From Arthrobacter sp. ISL-95 (GTDB lineage Bacteria > Actinomycetota > Actinomycetes > Actinomycetales > Micrococcaceae), in assembly GCF_018613695.1 (NCBI RefSeq), contig NZ_JAGGPR010000005.1:803571-867570 (forward strand): DNA of 64,000 nt, given 5' to 3'. Made by a program: the position numbers and the translations under genes. The stretch's first letter is position 1. Each line of letters opens with the position of its first letter. The notes under the pieces are model-generated. The model had not been told where the DNA came from and searched no databases. It was given only the letters and a program-made list of their open reading frames with translations. Positions 1-10,862 of the stretch are shown here, one piece after another.

Positions 1-1230
1 GCGGCCTTGGGCGATGCGATTGCACGGGTTCTGCGCGCGTCCGGTGCAGACGTCACCGCCGAGTACTACATCAACGACGCCGGCTCGCAGATGAACGTCT
101 TTGCCAATTCCGTCCTCTCCCGGCTTCATGGCCGTGGTGTTCCGGAGGGCGGCTACCCGGGCGAATACATTCGTGAACTCGGCGACGAAGTGCTCAAGGC
201 GCACCCCGGCATCCGCGAACTGACGGACGAGGCAGCCCTGCCCGTTATCCGTGGCGCAGCCTACGAGGCCCAGATGGCGGACATCAAGACAACCCTGGCC
301 GGGTTCGGCGTGGAGTTCGATGTCTTCTTCTCCGAGAAGGAACTGCACGACGCCGGTGCTATCGAATCCGCTGTCGCCCGCCTTCGGGAGCAGGGGCACG
401 TGTTCGACGACGGCGGAGCAGTGTGGTTGCGCACCACGGACTTCGGCGACGACAAAGACCGTGTCATGATCCGCGCCAATGGCGAGCCCACCTATTTTGC
501 TGCGGACGCCGCGTACTACCTCTCAAAGAAGGACCGCGGCTTTACCGAAAAGATCTATCTGCTCGGTGCGGACCACCACGGTTACATTAATCGCCTGAAG
601 GCTATTGCGGCCTGTGCGGGCGATGATCCCGAAGTCAACATCGAGGTCCTTATCGGCCAGCTTGTGTCCGTCAACGGTGCCAAGTTGTCCAAGCGTGCCG
701 GCAACATCATTGAGCTCAAGGACCTTATCTCCTGGCTTGGCAAGGACGCTGTCCGGTACTCGCTGGCCCGTTTCCCGGCCGACTCGCCGCTGACGCTGGA
801 CCCGGAGCTGTTGAAGAAACACAGCAACGAGAACCCTGTGTTCTACGTGCAGTACGCCCATGCACGGTCTCGCGGCACGGCGCGCAACGCCGCCGAAGCC
901 GGCGTGGAGCGCCAGGTTGATGGAGTGGATGCCTTCGACGCCTCACTCCTGGACCACGCCACGGAAAACGAGTTGCTTTCCTACCTTGGAAGCTACCCGT
1001 CCATCGTGGCCAAAGCCGCCGAACTGCGAGAGCCGCACCGTGTGGCGCGCCACCTGGAGGTCATTGCCGGGGCCTACCACCGCTGGTACGACGCCTGCCG
1101 CGTGTCGCCGCAGGGTGATGATCCCGTACTGGACGTAAACCGCACCCGTCTGTGGCTCAATGACGCCACCAGCCAAGTGCTGGCCAACGGACTCGAACTG
1201 CTGGGCGTTTCGGCGCCGGAACGGATGTAG
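1..1230 (+). CDS. argS: Arginyl-tRNA synthetase, C-terminal part (5' end outside window)
   Basis: Class I aminoacyl-tRNA synthetase that charges tRNA-Arg with arginine in the cytosol. The frame is open from base 1, so the N-terminal catalytic part with the HIGH motif lies outside the window. Visible are the HHGYI segment of the Rossmann fold, the KMSKS-like loop KLSKRAGN near bases 683-706, and the C-terminal helical anticodon-binding domain with the HARSRG and HRWYDACRV segments. It ends in TAG four bases before lysA and heads an argS-lysA-hom-thrC-thrB run, the same order as in mycobacteria, which suggests co-transcription. Confidence 0.96.
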   Translation, partial: AALGDAIARVLRASGADVTAEYYINDAGSQMNVFANSVLSRLHGRGVPEGGYPGEYIRELGDEVLKAHPGIRELTDEAALPVIRGAAYEAQMADIKTTLAGFGVEFDVFFSEKELHDAGAIESAVARLREQGHVFDDGGAVWLRTTDFGDDKDRVMIRANGEPTYFAADAAYYLSKKDRGFTEKIYLLGADHHGYINRLKAIAACAGDDPEVNIEVLIGQLVSVNGAKLSKRAGNIIELKDLISWLGKDAVRYSLARFPADSPLTLDPELLKKHSNENPVFYVQYAHARSRGTARNAAEAGVERQVDGVDAFDASLLDHATENELLSYLGSYPSIVAKAAELREPHRVARHLEVIAGAYHRWYDACRVSPQGDDPVLDVNRTRLWLNDATSQVLANGLELLGVSAPERM

Positions 1231-1234
1231 GGCC

Positions 1235-2707
1235 ATGAACACAGCCGCCGATCACGCATCTCCGCTTGCTCCCGAATGGTTGGCCGTCCCCGCGGACCTC
1301 AACGCATTGCAGGAGCCCATGTGGGCTTCCGGCGTGGGGAAGAACGACGCCGGTGAAATCACCGTTGAAGGTCTTTCCGTCAGTGAACTCAAAGAACGGT
1401 TCGGAACTCCGCTGTTTGTCATGAGCGAATCGGACTTTCGATCCCGGGCGCGGGCGTTCAAGGACGCCTTCGACGCCGCCTTTGCCGACATCTGCGGGGG
1501 AGTGGACGTCTACTACGCAGGGAAGTCCTTCTTGTGCACCGCCGTGGCCAGTTGGGTAGCAGAAGAGGGCCTCCGCCTGGATACGTGTTCCGGCGGCGAA
1601 CTCGCCGTCGCTGCCCGTGCCGGAATCGAGGGCTCCAACCTCGGCTTGCACGGCAACAACAAGTCTGACGCAGAGATCAACCGCGCCCTGGACATGTCGC
1701 TGGGCAGGATCGTTGTGGACAGCATCGATGAACTGGAGCGCGTTGCCAAGATAGCTTCCAGCCGCGGCGAGGTTGCCAAGGTCATGCTGCGCCTGACACC
1801 TGGTGTGCACGCGCACACCCACGAGTTCATCGCTACCGCACACGAGGACCAGAAGTTTGGCCTCTCCATGGCCGAGGACTCCACTGAGGAAGCGGGCCTG
1901 TCCGCAGCCGAGGAAGCAGTGGCTGCAGCAACCTCCTACGCCAGCATCGAGCTCCTGGGACTGCACTGCCACATCGGCTCGCAGATCTTTGAGCCTGACG
2001 GCTTTGCTGTTGCAGCGGAGAAGCTCCTGGGCTTCCTTGCCGCCATGCAGGCCAAATACTCCATCGTCATGCCCGAGCTGGACCTCGGTGGCGGCTACGG
2101 AATCGCCTATACCCCGGTGGATACTCCCCGGCCGCCGGCCGAGATCGCGGAGGCGATGGCCGCCGTCGTGCGCTCCAAGTGTGCCGAGTTGGGCATAACC
2201 CCGCCGCGCATCTCCATTGAACCCGGACGCGCGATCGTGGGCAGTACCACCTTCACGCTGTACGAAGTAGGGACGCTCAAAACGGTCCGCGTTGACGCAC
2301 CTGAGAGTGAAGACGGGCAAAAGAACGTTACGTATCCGCGGCGCTATGTGTCGGTGGACGGCGGAATGAGCGACAACGCCCGCCCGGTGCTTTACGACGC
2401 GGATTATTCAGCAATTTTGGCTTCCAGGGACTCGGATGCGACTCCGCAGCTGTCCCGAGTAGTGGGCAAACATTGCGAGAGCGGCGACATAGTTGTTAGA
2501 GATGTATATCTGCCCGCGGATGTGGCAGCCGGTGATTTGCTCGCAGTACCGGGTACCGGCGCCTACTGCTGGGCCCTCTCCAGCAACTACAACTACCTGG
2601 CCCGGCCTGGCGTTGTCGCTGTACGCGACGGAGCCGCCCGGCTGATTGTCCGCGGGGAAACCGAAGAAGATCTCTTGAACCGCGACATGGGAGTGGCGAA
2701 TGTCTGA
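1235..2707 (+). CDS. lysA: Diaminopimelate decarboxylase
   Basis: PLP enzyme of the alanine racemase fold that decarboxylates meso-diaminopimelate to L-lysine, the last step of lysine synthesis. The protein is 490 residues. Lys97 in YAGKSF is the expected PLP lysine; HCHIGSQ and the GGGYG phosphate-binding loop follow, and CSGGE and EPGRA are family motifs. An in-frame opening extends upstream into argS, but ATG at 1235 sits four bases after the argS stop and gives an N-terminus typical of actinobacterial LysA. The 3' end overlaps hom by 8 bases, so the two are probably translationally coupled. Confidence 0.96.
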   Translation: MNTAADHASPLAPEWLAVPADLNALQEPMWASGVGKNDAGEITVEGLSVSELKERFGTPLFVMSESDFRSRARAFKDAFDAAFADICGGVDVYYAGKSFLCTAVASWVAEEGLRLDTCSGGELAVAARAGIEGSNLGLHGNNKSDAEINRALDMSLGRIVVDSIDELERVAKIASSRGEVAKVMLRLTPGVHAHTHEFIATAHEDQKFGLSMAEDSTEEAGLSAAEEAVAAATSYASIELLGLHCHIGSQIFEPDGFAVAAEKLLGFLAAMQAKYSIVMPELDLGGGYGIAYTPVDTPRPPAEIAEAMAAVVRSKCAELGITPPRISIEPGRAIVGSTTFTLYEVGTLKTVRVDAPESEDGQKNVTYPRRYVSVDGGMSDNARPVLYDADYSAILASRDSDATPQLSRVVGKHCESGDIVVRDVYLPADVAAGDLLAVPGTGAYCWALSSNYNYLARPGVVAVRDGAARLIVRGETEEDLLNRDMGVANV

Positions 2708-4016
2708 AGTGCGAACCCTAAAGGTGGCCTTGCTGGGCTGTGGCAACGTTGGGGCCCAGGTTGCGCGGATTCTGATTGACGACGCCGAGGCACTCGCTGC
2801 CCGCAGTGGCGCCCGCCTGGAACTTTCCGGTATCGCCGTGCGCAATATCGAATCTCCGCGTGACGTCGAACTTCCCCGGGAACTGTTCACCACTGATGCC
2901 CATACGTTGGTCAAGGACGCAGACCTTGTCATCGAACTCATGGGCGGTATCGAGCCGGCCCGTTCGCTGATCCTCACAGCCATCCAAAACGGCGCATGCG
3001 TCGTCACCGGCAACAAGGCCCTGCTCGCGCAGGATGGCCCCACGCTGTACGAAGAGGCTGACAAGGCCGGGGTCCAACTGTCTTACGAGGCCGCCGTTGC
3101 CGGAGCCATCCCCATCCTGCGCCCTATTCGCGACAGCCTGTCCGGCGACCGCATCACGCGCGTGCTGGGCATTGTCAACGGCACCACCAACTTCATTCTT
3201 GACCAGATGGACACCACCGGTGCGCAGTTCTCCGATGCTCTGGCCGAGGCCCAGCGTCTGGGATATGCGGAAGCGGACCCCACTGCAGATGTGGAGGGCC
3301 ACGACGCTGCAGCGAAGGCAGCGATCCTTGCGTCATTGTCCTTTCACACGCGCTTCTCGCTGGACGACGTCTATTGCGAAGGCATCAGCAAGGTCAGCGC
3401 TGCCGATATTGCCTCCGCCAAGGAAGCCGGCTTTGTGATCAAGCTGCTTGCAATTGCCGAGAAGATCGACTCGTCGGATAACGGCAGTGGCATTTCCGTA
3501 CGCGTCCACCCCACCCTCCTGCCGCGGGAACACCCGCTGGCAGCTGTGCGAGGTGCTTTCAACGCTGTGTTCATCGAGGCCGAGAACGCCGGCGAACTCA
3601 TGTTTTATGGCCAGGGCGCTGGTGGGACCCCCACCGCATCTGCCGTGCTGGGCGACCTCGTGTCCGCTGCGCGGCGCCTCGTCCTGGGCGGTCCCGGACG
3701 CACGGAGACAACCACGGGCCACGTCCCCGCGTTGGCCATCGACGCGTCCACCACGAGTTACTACATCGGCCTGGATGTCGCTGACCAGGCCGGCGTGTTG
3801 GCCAGGATTGCGCACATCTTTGCCGAGAATGGCGTTTCCATTGAAACAATGCGCCAAACGATCCACCGCGACTCTGCCTCGAACATTGAGTCAGCCGAGC
3901 TTAAAATCGTGACGCACCGTGCGTCCGAAGCTGCACTTGCGGCAACCGTTGAGGCCGTCAAAGGCCTGGACGTCATCAATTCTGTAACATCCGTACTGCG
4001 GGTAGAAGGGGTCTAA
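2700..4016 (+). CDS. hom: Homoserine dehydrogenase
   Basis: NAD(P)H-dependent enzyme reducing aspartate semialdehyde to homoserine, the branch point to threonine and methionine. The 438-residue protein has the Rossmann motif LGCGNVG at residues 12-18, the NGTTNFIL and AEADPTADVEGHDAA catalytic segments, and a C-terminal ACT domain beginning near YYIGLDVADQAGVLARIA, as expected for feedback control by threonine. It overlaps lysA by 8 bases and abuts the thrC start with no gap. Length and domain order are normal for the monofunctional actinobacterial enzyme. Confidence 0.96.
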   Translation: MSEVRTLKVALLGCGNVGAQVARILIDDAEALAARSGARLELSGIAVRNIESPRDVELPRELFTTDAHTLVKDADLVIELMGGIEPARSLILTAIQNGACVVTGNKALLAQDGPTLYEEADKAGVQLSYEAAVAGAIPILRPIRDSLSGDRITRVLGIVNGTTNFILDQMDTTGAQFSDALAEAQRLGYAEADPTADVEGHDAAAKAAILASLSFHTRFSLDDVYCEGISKVSAADIASAKEAGFVIKLLAIAEKIDSSDNGSGISVRVHPTLLPREHPLAAVRGAFNAVFIEAENAGELMFYGQGAGGTPTASAVLGDLVSAARRLVLGGPGRTETTTGHVPALAIDASTTSYYIGLDVADQAGVLARIAHIFAENGVSIETMRQTIHRDSASNIESAELKIVTHRASEAALAATVEAVKGLDVINSVTSVLRVEGV

Positions 4017-5120
4017 GTGGCTCACCAATGGCGCGGAGTAATCCGCGAATACGCTGAACGTTTGCCTGTAACGGAAGCCACCAAGGTCATCACCCTCGGA
4101 GAGGGCGGCACGCCGCTCGTCCACGCGCAGAAGCTTTCCGAGCTCACCGGCTCCGAGGTTTACCTGAAGGTCGAAGGCATGAACCCCACCGGTTCGTTCA
4201 AAGACCGCGGCATGACCATGGCCATGACTGCTGCTGTGGAGGCCGGCGCCAAGGCTGTAGTTTGCGCTTCCACGGGCAACACGTCCGCTTCGGCTGCGGC
4301 CTATGCCACTGCCGCCGGCCTCAAGTGTGCGGTGCTGGTACCCGAGGGCAAGATCTCCATGGGCAAGCTGAGCCAGGCCATCGCCCACGGTGCCACGCTG
4401 CTCCAGGTGGACGGCAACTTCGATAACTGCTTGGACATCGCCCGAAAACTTGGCGAGGCTTACCCCGTGTTCCTGGTGAACTCCGTCAACCCGGCGCGCA
4501 TCCAGGGCCAGAAGACCGGTGCCTTCGAAGTTGTGGACAGCCTGGGCGATGCCCCTGACATCCACGTACTGCCCGTGGGCAACGCCGGTAACATCACTGC
4601 CTACTGGAAGGGCTATAAGGAATACTCCGCGCCCTTCGAGACCGCCAATGGAACACTTCCGGCTGTATCCACCAAGACACCGGTCATGTGGGGCTTCCAA
4701 GCAGCAGGTGCCGCACCGTTCGTTGCGGGACACCCCATCACTGAACCGGACACGATCGCCACCGCCATCCGTATCGGCAACCCGGCATCGTGGGAGACTG
4801 CAGTTGCGGCCCGTGACGAGTCGGGCGGACTGATCGAGGCTGTCACCGATGATGAGATCCTGGCTGCCCACCGCTGGTTGTCCGCCAAGGAAGGCGTCTT
4901 CGTTGAACCCGGCTCCGCTGCCGGTGTTGCGGGCTTGATCAAGAAGCACGCGGCAGGGGAAGTTCCGTCCGGCAAGACCATTGTCATCACTGTTACCGGC
5001 CATGGACTCAAGGACCCGCAGTGGGCCCTTCGTACCGAAGACGGCAGCGATGTCCAGCCCGTCAAAGTACCGAACGACGTCGTCACCGTTGCCGCAGAAC
5101 TGGGACTGGAAGAAAACTAA
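4017..5120 (+). CDS. thrC: Threonine synthase
   Basis: PLP-dependent lyase of the tryptophan synthase beta fold that converts O-phosphohomoserine to L-threonine. The protein is 367 residues; PTGSFKDRG carries the PLP lysine at residue 62, and the phosphate-binding GNAGN segment follows. The GTG start at 4017 is the base directly after the hom stop codon. The next in-frame ATG lies far inside the conserved N-terminus, so GTG is preferred. Substrate comes from the next gene, thrB, two bases downstream. Confidence 0.95.
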   Translation: MAHQWRGVIREYAERLPVTEATKVITLGEGGTPLVHAQKLSELTGSEVYLKVEGMNPTGSFKDRGMTMAMTAAVEAGAKAVVCASTGNTSASAAAYATAAGLKCAVLVPEGKISMGKLSQAIAHGATLLQVDGNFDNCLDIARKLGEAYPVFLVNSVNPARIQGQKTGAFEVVDSLGDAPDIHVLPVGNAGNITAYWKGYKEYSAPFETANGTLPAVSTKTPVMWGFQAAGAAPFVAGHPITEPDTIATAIRIGNPASWETAVAARDESGGLIEAVTDDEILAAHRWLSAKEGVFVEPGSAAGVAGLIKKHAAGEVPSGKTIVITVTGHGLKDPQWALRTEDGSDVQPVKVPNDVVTVAAELGLEEN

Positions 5121-5122
5121 GA

Positions 5123-6097
5123 GTGGAATCAACGCAGCCCACCGCGACCGATCGTGCACTCGTCGCGGCAGGCCAGCGGCTGACCGTCAAGGTCCCCGGT
5201 ACGAGTGCCAACCTGGGCCCCGGTTACGACAGCCTCGGCTTGGCCCTGTCTATTTACGACACCTTGACGGTGGAAACCCACAGCACCGGAGAGCTTGAGT
5301 TTGAGCTCTCCGGTGAGGGTGCTGACTCGCTTCCACGGGATGCCAGTCACCTGGTAGTGCGCGCTATTGACCTCGCGTTGGATCGCCTTGGCTACCAGCG
5401 ATCCGGCCTGAAAATCATTGCGGATAACGTGAACCCGCATGGTCGGGGACTGGGGTCCTCAGCCTCAGCTGTAGTGGCTGCTGTTACTGCCGCCAATGCG
5501 CTGGTTCCTGCAGAATCCCGGCAGGATCGTGACTGGATCCTGCAGCTGACCAGCGAGATGGAAGGGCACCCGGACAACGTCGCACCGGCGATTTTCGGTG
5601 GACTGGCGCTGTCATGGCAGGACAGCGAGCAGTACAGCAGCACGCGCGCTGACGTCACATCTTCAGTCATTCCTGTGGTGGCAGTGCCGGACTACGAACT
5701 GGCTACGGAAACTGCGCGTGGACTCCTGCCGGCTTCAGTCGGTCACCACGCAGCAGCCATGAATTCCGGACGTGCAGCCCTGTTGATTCATGCGCTCACT
5801 GCTGATCCCGCTCTGCTGCTCCCCGGCACGGAGGACTACCTCCACCAGAGCTACCGCGCTCAGGCCATGCGCCCCAGCGCCGACCTCCTCGCAGCTCTGC
5901 GGGGTGTGGGCCATGCGGCCGTTGTATCCGGCGCGGGTCCCACGGTAATGGTGCTGGCAAACGGTGCTGACCAGGCTGCAGCGGTGGTTGAATTCATTGA
6001 GGCGTTCACTGCGGCCAACACACCCGGGGTCGGTTGGCGCGTGATGACGCTGGCTGTAGACGTTCAAGGTGCTAGAGTGGAAGAGCACCGCCGGTAA
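5123..6097 (+). CDS. thrB: Homoserine kinase
   Basis: GHMP-family kinase that phosphorylates homoserine for ThrC. The protein is 324 residues with PGTSANLGPGYDSLG near the N-terminus, the ATP-binding GRGLGSSAS motif at residues 107-115, and the C-terminal GAGPTVM motif. The frame is open upstream into thrC, but GTG at 5123 lies two bases after the thrC stop and gives the usual short lead before the first GHMP motif. It is the last gene of the amino acid operon; rho follows after 305 noncoding bases. Confidence 0.95.
   Translation: MESTQPTATDRALVAAGQRLTVKVPGTSANLGPGYDSLGLALSIYDTLTVETHSTGELEFELSGEGADSLPRDASHLVVRAIDLALDRLGYQRSGLKIIADNVNPHGRGLGSSASAVVAAVTAANALVPAESRQDRDWILQLTSEMEGHPDNVAPAIFGGLALSWQDSEQYSSTRADVTSSVIPVVAVPDYELATETARGLLPASVGHHAAAMNSGRAALLIHALTADPALLLPGTEDYLHQSYRAQAMRPSADLLAALRGVGHAAVVSGAGPTVMVLANGADQAAAVVEFIEAFTAANTPGVGWRVMTLAVDVQGARVEEHRR
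6073..6078 (+). promoter_or_regulatory. Candidate -10 box for rho transcript
   Basis: TAGAGT inside the 3' end of thrB fits the actinobacterial TANNNT -10 pattern. No good -35 is visible 16-18 bases upstream (CTGGCT). If used, the rho mRNA would have a leader of about 320 bases. Confidence 0.35.
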
Positions 6098-6402
6098 AGC
6101 CGCGGGCAGTTCCCTGATTTTGGATCTCGGTGTTTTGCCGTACCTTTCGTCAACTGTGCCAACGTTGGTGGTGTCGTCTCTTTCCGGCCTGTCTCAGGTG
6201 CCGCAGAAATCTCTCTGTTCCCTGAACGCTACGCCGGCTGTCCGGGCAACTGGATCCAGTGATGACGATCAGTATCCGGCCCTGTTGGCCACAATCCATC
6301 AGGCACGGCCCAAATCACCGGCTGCAGATCTGAACTGCAGCCCAGAACAAATCATCGCGTCCAGCTCTCGCTCTGGACGCCGTCGAGGGGGAAGGATCCT
6401 TC
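6098..6402 (+). other. Noncoding leader region upstream of rho
   Basis: This 305-base gap has no convincing gene. A perfect 8-bp hairpin lies at 6357-6364/6373-6380 with an 8-base loop. Directly before the rho GTG is a 12-base perfect palindrome, GAAGGATCCTTC (6391-6402), that overlaps the purine-rich ribosome binding site (6386-6395). The layout could allow folding to affect rho translation or autoregulation by Rho; that role is inference. Confidence 0.4.
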
Positions 6403-8604
<2,202 letters not shown>

Positions 8605-8620
8605 CGTTAAGTGGGGTGGG

Positions 8621-8740
8621 GCCGTCAAGTAATTTTGCCGGCCCCGCCCCTTCGCGTTGCTGCCGACGTACTGCGTACGTCGGCAGCAACGCTACGACAG
8701 GCCCGATGCCACTCCCGGGCCGGCAAAATTACTCGACGGC
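8621..8740. repeat. Nested inverted repeat element (hairpin within hairpin)
   Basis: Outer arms 8621-8644 and 8717-8740 are 24 bases each and complementary at 23 positions (one A-C mismatch). Inside, arms 8654-8671 and 8675-8692 form a perfect 18-bp stem with a 3-base loop. There is no T-run after the stem, so it is not a classical intrinsic terminator. It has the form of a small mobile palindrome (MITE or REP-like) or a strong RNA structure at the end of the rho transcript. Confidence 0.85.
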
Positions 8741-8824
8741 GGTCAGGTCACCTTGGGCGTTGCCGTCACCTTCGCTGGCCGGCTTATTTGAGCGGTTGGT
8801 CGTTAATACACCAATCGTCGCAAC

Positions 8825-8830
8825 TAGACT
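8825..8830 (+). promoter_or_regulatory. Candidate -10 box for prfA
   Basis: TAGACT lies 27 bases before the prfA ATG and just downstream of the inverted repeat. It would give a short leader of about 20 bases that contains the ribosome binding site GAAAGAGG. No strong -35 is visible. Confidence 0.45.
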
Positions 8831-8857
8831 TGTCTGCGAGTCGAAAGAGGTTTGAAA

Positions 8858-9931
8858 ATGTTTGAGTCCGTACAGGGATTGCTTGATGAGCATGCTGCTA
8901 TTCAGGCGCAGTTGAGTGATCCTGCTGTTTATGCCGATCAGTCTGCTGCCAGGAAGTTGGGGCGGCGGTCTGCTCAGCTTCAGGGCATCGTGGAGGCTTA
9001 CAACAAGTGGCGCGGGCTCAATGATGATCTGGAAGCCGCACAGTCGATGGCTGATGAGGATCCCGAATTCGCTGCTGAGGTTGTGCAGTTGGAGGAGCAG
9101 ATTCCCGCAGCCCAGGAGCGGCTGCGCCGTCTTCTGATCCCGCGTGATCCGGATGACGCCCGCAACGTCATCCTTGAAGTGAAGGGTGGCGAAGGTGGCG
9201 ACGAAGCTGCATTGTTCGCCGGTGACCTTTTGCGGATGTACATGCGCTACGCCGAATCGCGTGGTTGGAAGACCGAAATGATCTCCGCCACCGAATCTGA
9301 TCTTGGTGGATACAAGGATGTTGCCGTCGCCATAAAGGGCAACTCCAATGACCCCGCGCAGGGCGTCTTTGCCCGTTTGAAGTTTGAAGGCGGCGTCCAC
9401 CGTGTGCAGCGCGTACCCGTGACGGAATCGCAGGGCCGCATCCACACTTCGGCCGCCGGCGTGCTGGTGCTTCCCGAAGTTGATGAGCCCGAAGAACTTG
9501 AGATCAGCCAGAACGACCTCAAGATCGATGTCTACCGTTCATCGGGTCCGGGTGGACAGTCCGTGAACACCACCGACTCCGCTGTTCGCATCACTCACTT
9601 GCCTACGGGCATTGTGGTGGCCATGCAGAATGAAAAGTCACAGCTGCAGAACCGCGAGGCCGGCATGCGTGTTCTCCGTGCCCGCCTCTTGGCCCACCAG
9701 CAGGAACAAATCGACGCCGCCAACTCCGAACAGCGCAAGTCACAGATCCGCACCATGGACCGTTCGGAGCGCATCCGGACCTACAACTTCCCGGAAAACC
9801 GCATTGCTGACCACCGCACCGGCTACAAGGCTTACAACCTTGATGCCGTCATGAACGGTGATCTGGAACCCGTGATCCAGTCAGCCATTGAGGCTGACGA
9901 GCAGGCACGCCTGGATGCCATCGGCGAATAA
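8858..9931 (+). CDS. prfA: Peptide chain release factor 1
   Basis: Class I release factor reading UAA and UAG and triggering peptide release. The 357-residue protein has the codon-recognition motif PVT in [14 protein letters not shown], typical of RF1, and the GGQ peptidyl-transfer motif in [17 protein letters not shown], whose glutamine is the target of PrmC. ATG at 8858 follows the ribosome binding site GAAAGAGG; a TTG two codons earlier in the same frame is less likely. prmC follows after 46 bases, the usual pairing of substrate and modifying enzyme. Confidence 0.96.
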   Translation: MFESVQGLLDEHAAIQAQLSDPAVYADQSAARKLGRRSAQLQGIVEAYNKWRGLNDDLEAAQSMADEDPEFAAEVVQLEEQIPAAQERLRRLLIPRDPDDARNVILEVKGGEGGDEAALFAGDLLRMYMRYAESRGWKTEMISATESDLGGYKDVAVAIKGNSNDPAQGVFARLKFEGGVHRVQRVPVTESQGRIHTSAAGVLVLPEVDEPEELEISQNDLKIDVYRSSGPGGQSVNTTDSAVRITHLPTGIVVAMQNEKSQLQNREAGMRVLRARLLAHQQEQIDAANSEQRKSQIRTMDRSERIRTYNFPENRIADHRTGYKAYNLDAVMNGDLEPVIQSAIEADEQARLDAIGE

Positions 9932-9977
9932 CGGCCTTCGCAACAGCATCGCCGGACAAACACAGCAGAGTACACCC

Positions 9978-10850
9978 ATGACGTTTTATCAAGGCCAGAG
10001 CCTCGCGGACGCTGTTCGCGAGGCTACTGCCGTCTTATCCGAAGCCGGTGTGCCCAGCCCGCGCGTGGACGCCGAGTTGCTTGCCGATCACCTGCTGGGC
10101 GTCGGCCTCGGGCGCCTTCGCGCCATGATGCTCGGCGATACCGCCGCACCCGAGGGCTACCGTGAACTGGTGGAGGAGCGGGCCGGGCGCGTACCGCTGC
10201 AGCACATCACCGGCGTCGCATACTTCCGGCACTTGCAGTTGCGCGTTGGGCCGGGCGTTTTCATTCCCCGTCCTGAAACGGAATCGGTTGTTCAGCTGGT
10301 CATCGATCACCTCTCAGGAATTCCTGGCCCCAAAGTGGTGGATTTGGGCACAGGGTCCGGCGCAATCGCAGGCTCCATCGCCTATGAGGTCCCGGGGGCT
10401 GAGGTTCACGCGGTGGAATACAGCACCCTCGCGCATGCCTGGGCTGCCAGGAACCTCGAACCGCTTGGCGTCGTACTCATTGAAGGCGACCTGCGGGATG
10501 CCCTTCCCGAGCACAACGGAACATTCGACGTCGTGGTGTCCAATCCGCCGTACATTCCGGCCGAAGCGATCCCCACAGAGCCTGAAGTTGCTCTGCACGA
10601 TCCACCGGAGGCGTTGTACGGCGGAGGAGCGGACGGCATGGTACTTCCGACGGCGGCAGCGGCCTCCGCCTCCCGGCTCCTCAAACCCGGTGGTTATTTT
10701 GTGATGGAGCACGCGGAAGTCCAAGCTGCGTGGATCGCCGGGATGCTGCAACGAACCGGACGTTGGAACAACATCACCACCCACTACGACCTGAACGGCA
10801 AGGAACGTGCCACCAGCGCGATACTGGCAAGCCCGTCTCCTGATGAGTGA
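9978..10850 (+). CDS. prmC: Release factor glutamine N5-methyltransferase
   Basis: S-adenosylmethionine-dependent enzyme that methylates the GGQ glutamine of release factors. The 290-residue protein has an N-terminal helical domain, the SAM-binding motif VVDLGTGSGAIAG, and the active site NPPY in VVSNPPYIPAEA. ATG at 9978 gives the expected N-terminus; the frame is open further upstream but overlaps prfA. It lies between prfA and a TsaC-like gene, the common actinobacterial order. Confidence 0.95.
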   Translation: MTFYQGQSLADAVREATAVLSEAGVPSPRVDAELLADHLLGVGLGRLRAMMLGDTAAPEGYRELVEERAGRVPLQHITGVAYFRHLQLRVGPGVFIPRPETESVVQLVIDHLSGIPGPKVVDLGTGSGAIAGSIAYEVPGAEVHAVEYSTLAHAWAARNLEPLGVVLIEGDLRDALPEHNGTFDVVVSNPPYIPAEAIPTEPEVALHDPPEALYGGGADGMVLPTAAAASASRLLKPGGYFVMEHAEVQAAWIAGMLQRTGRWNNITTHYDLNGKERATSAILASPSPDE

Positions 10851-10862
10851 AAGAATAGCGCT

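Noticed and set aside
3891..5159. Long antisense frame opposite thrC (422 codons)
   Set aside because: It is the shadow of a strongly biased high-GC gene; the plus strand encodes a complete threonine synthase with all motifs.
10851..10862. AAGAAT six bases before the TsaC-like GTG as another leaderless promoter
   Set aside because: The first base of TANNNT is missing and the gene lies 12 bases after prmC in a dense operon, so read-through is the simpler view.
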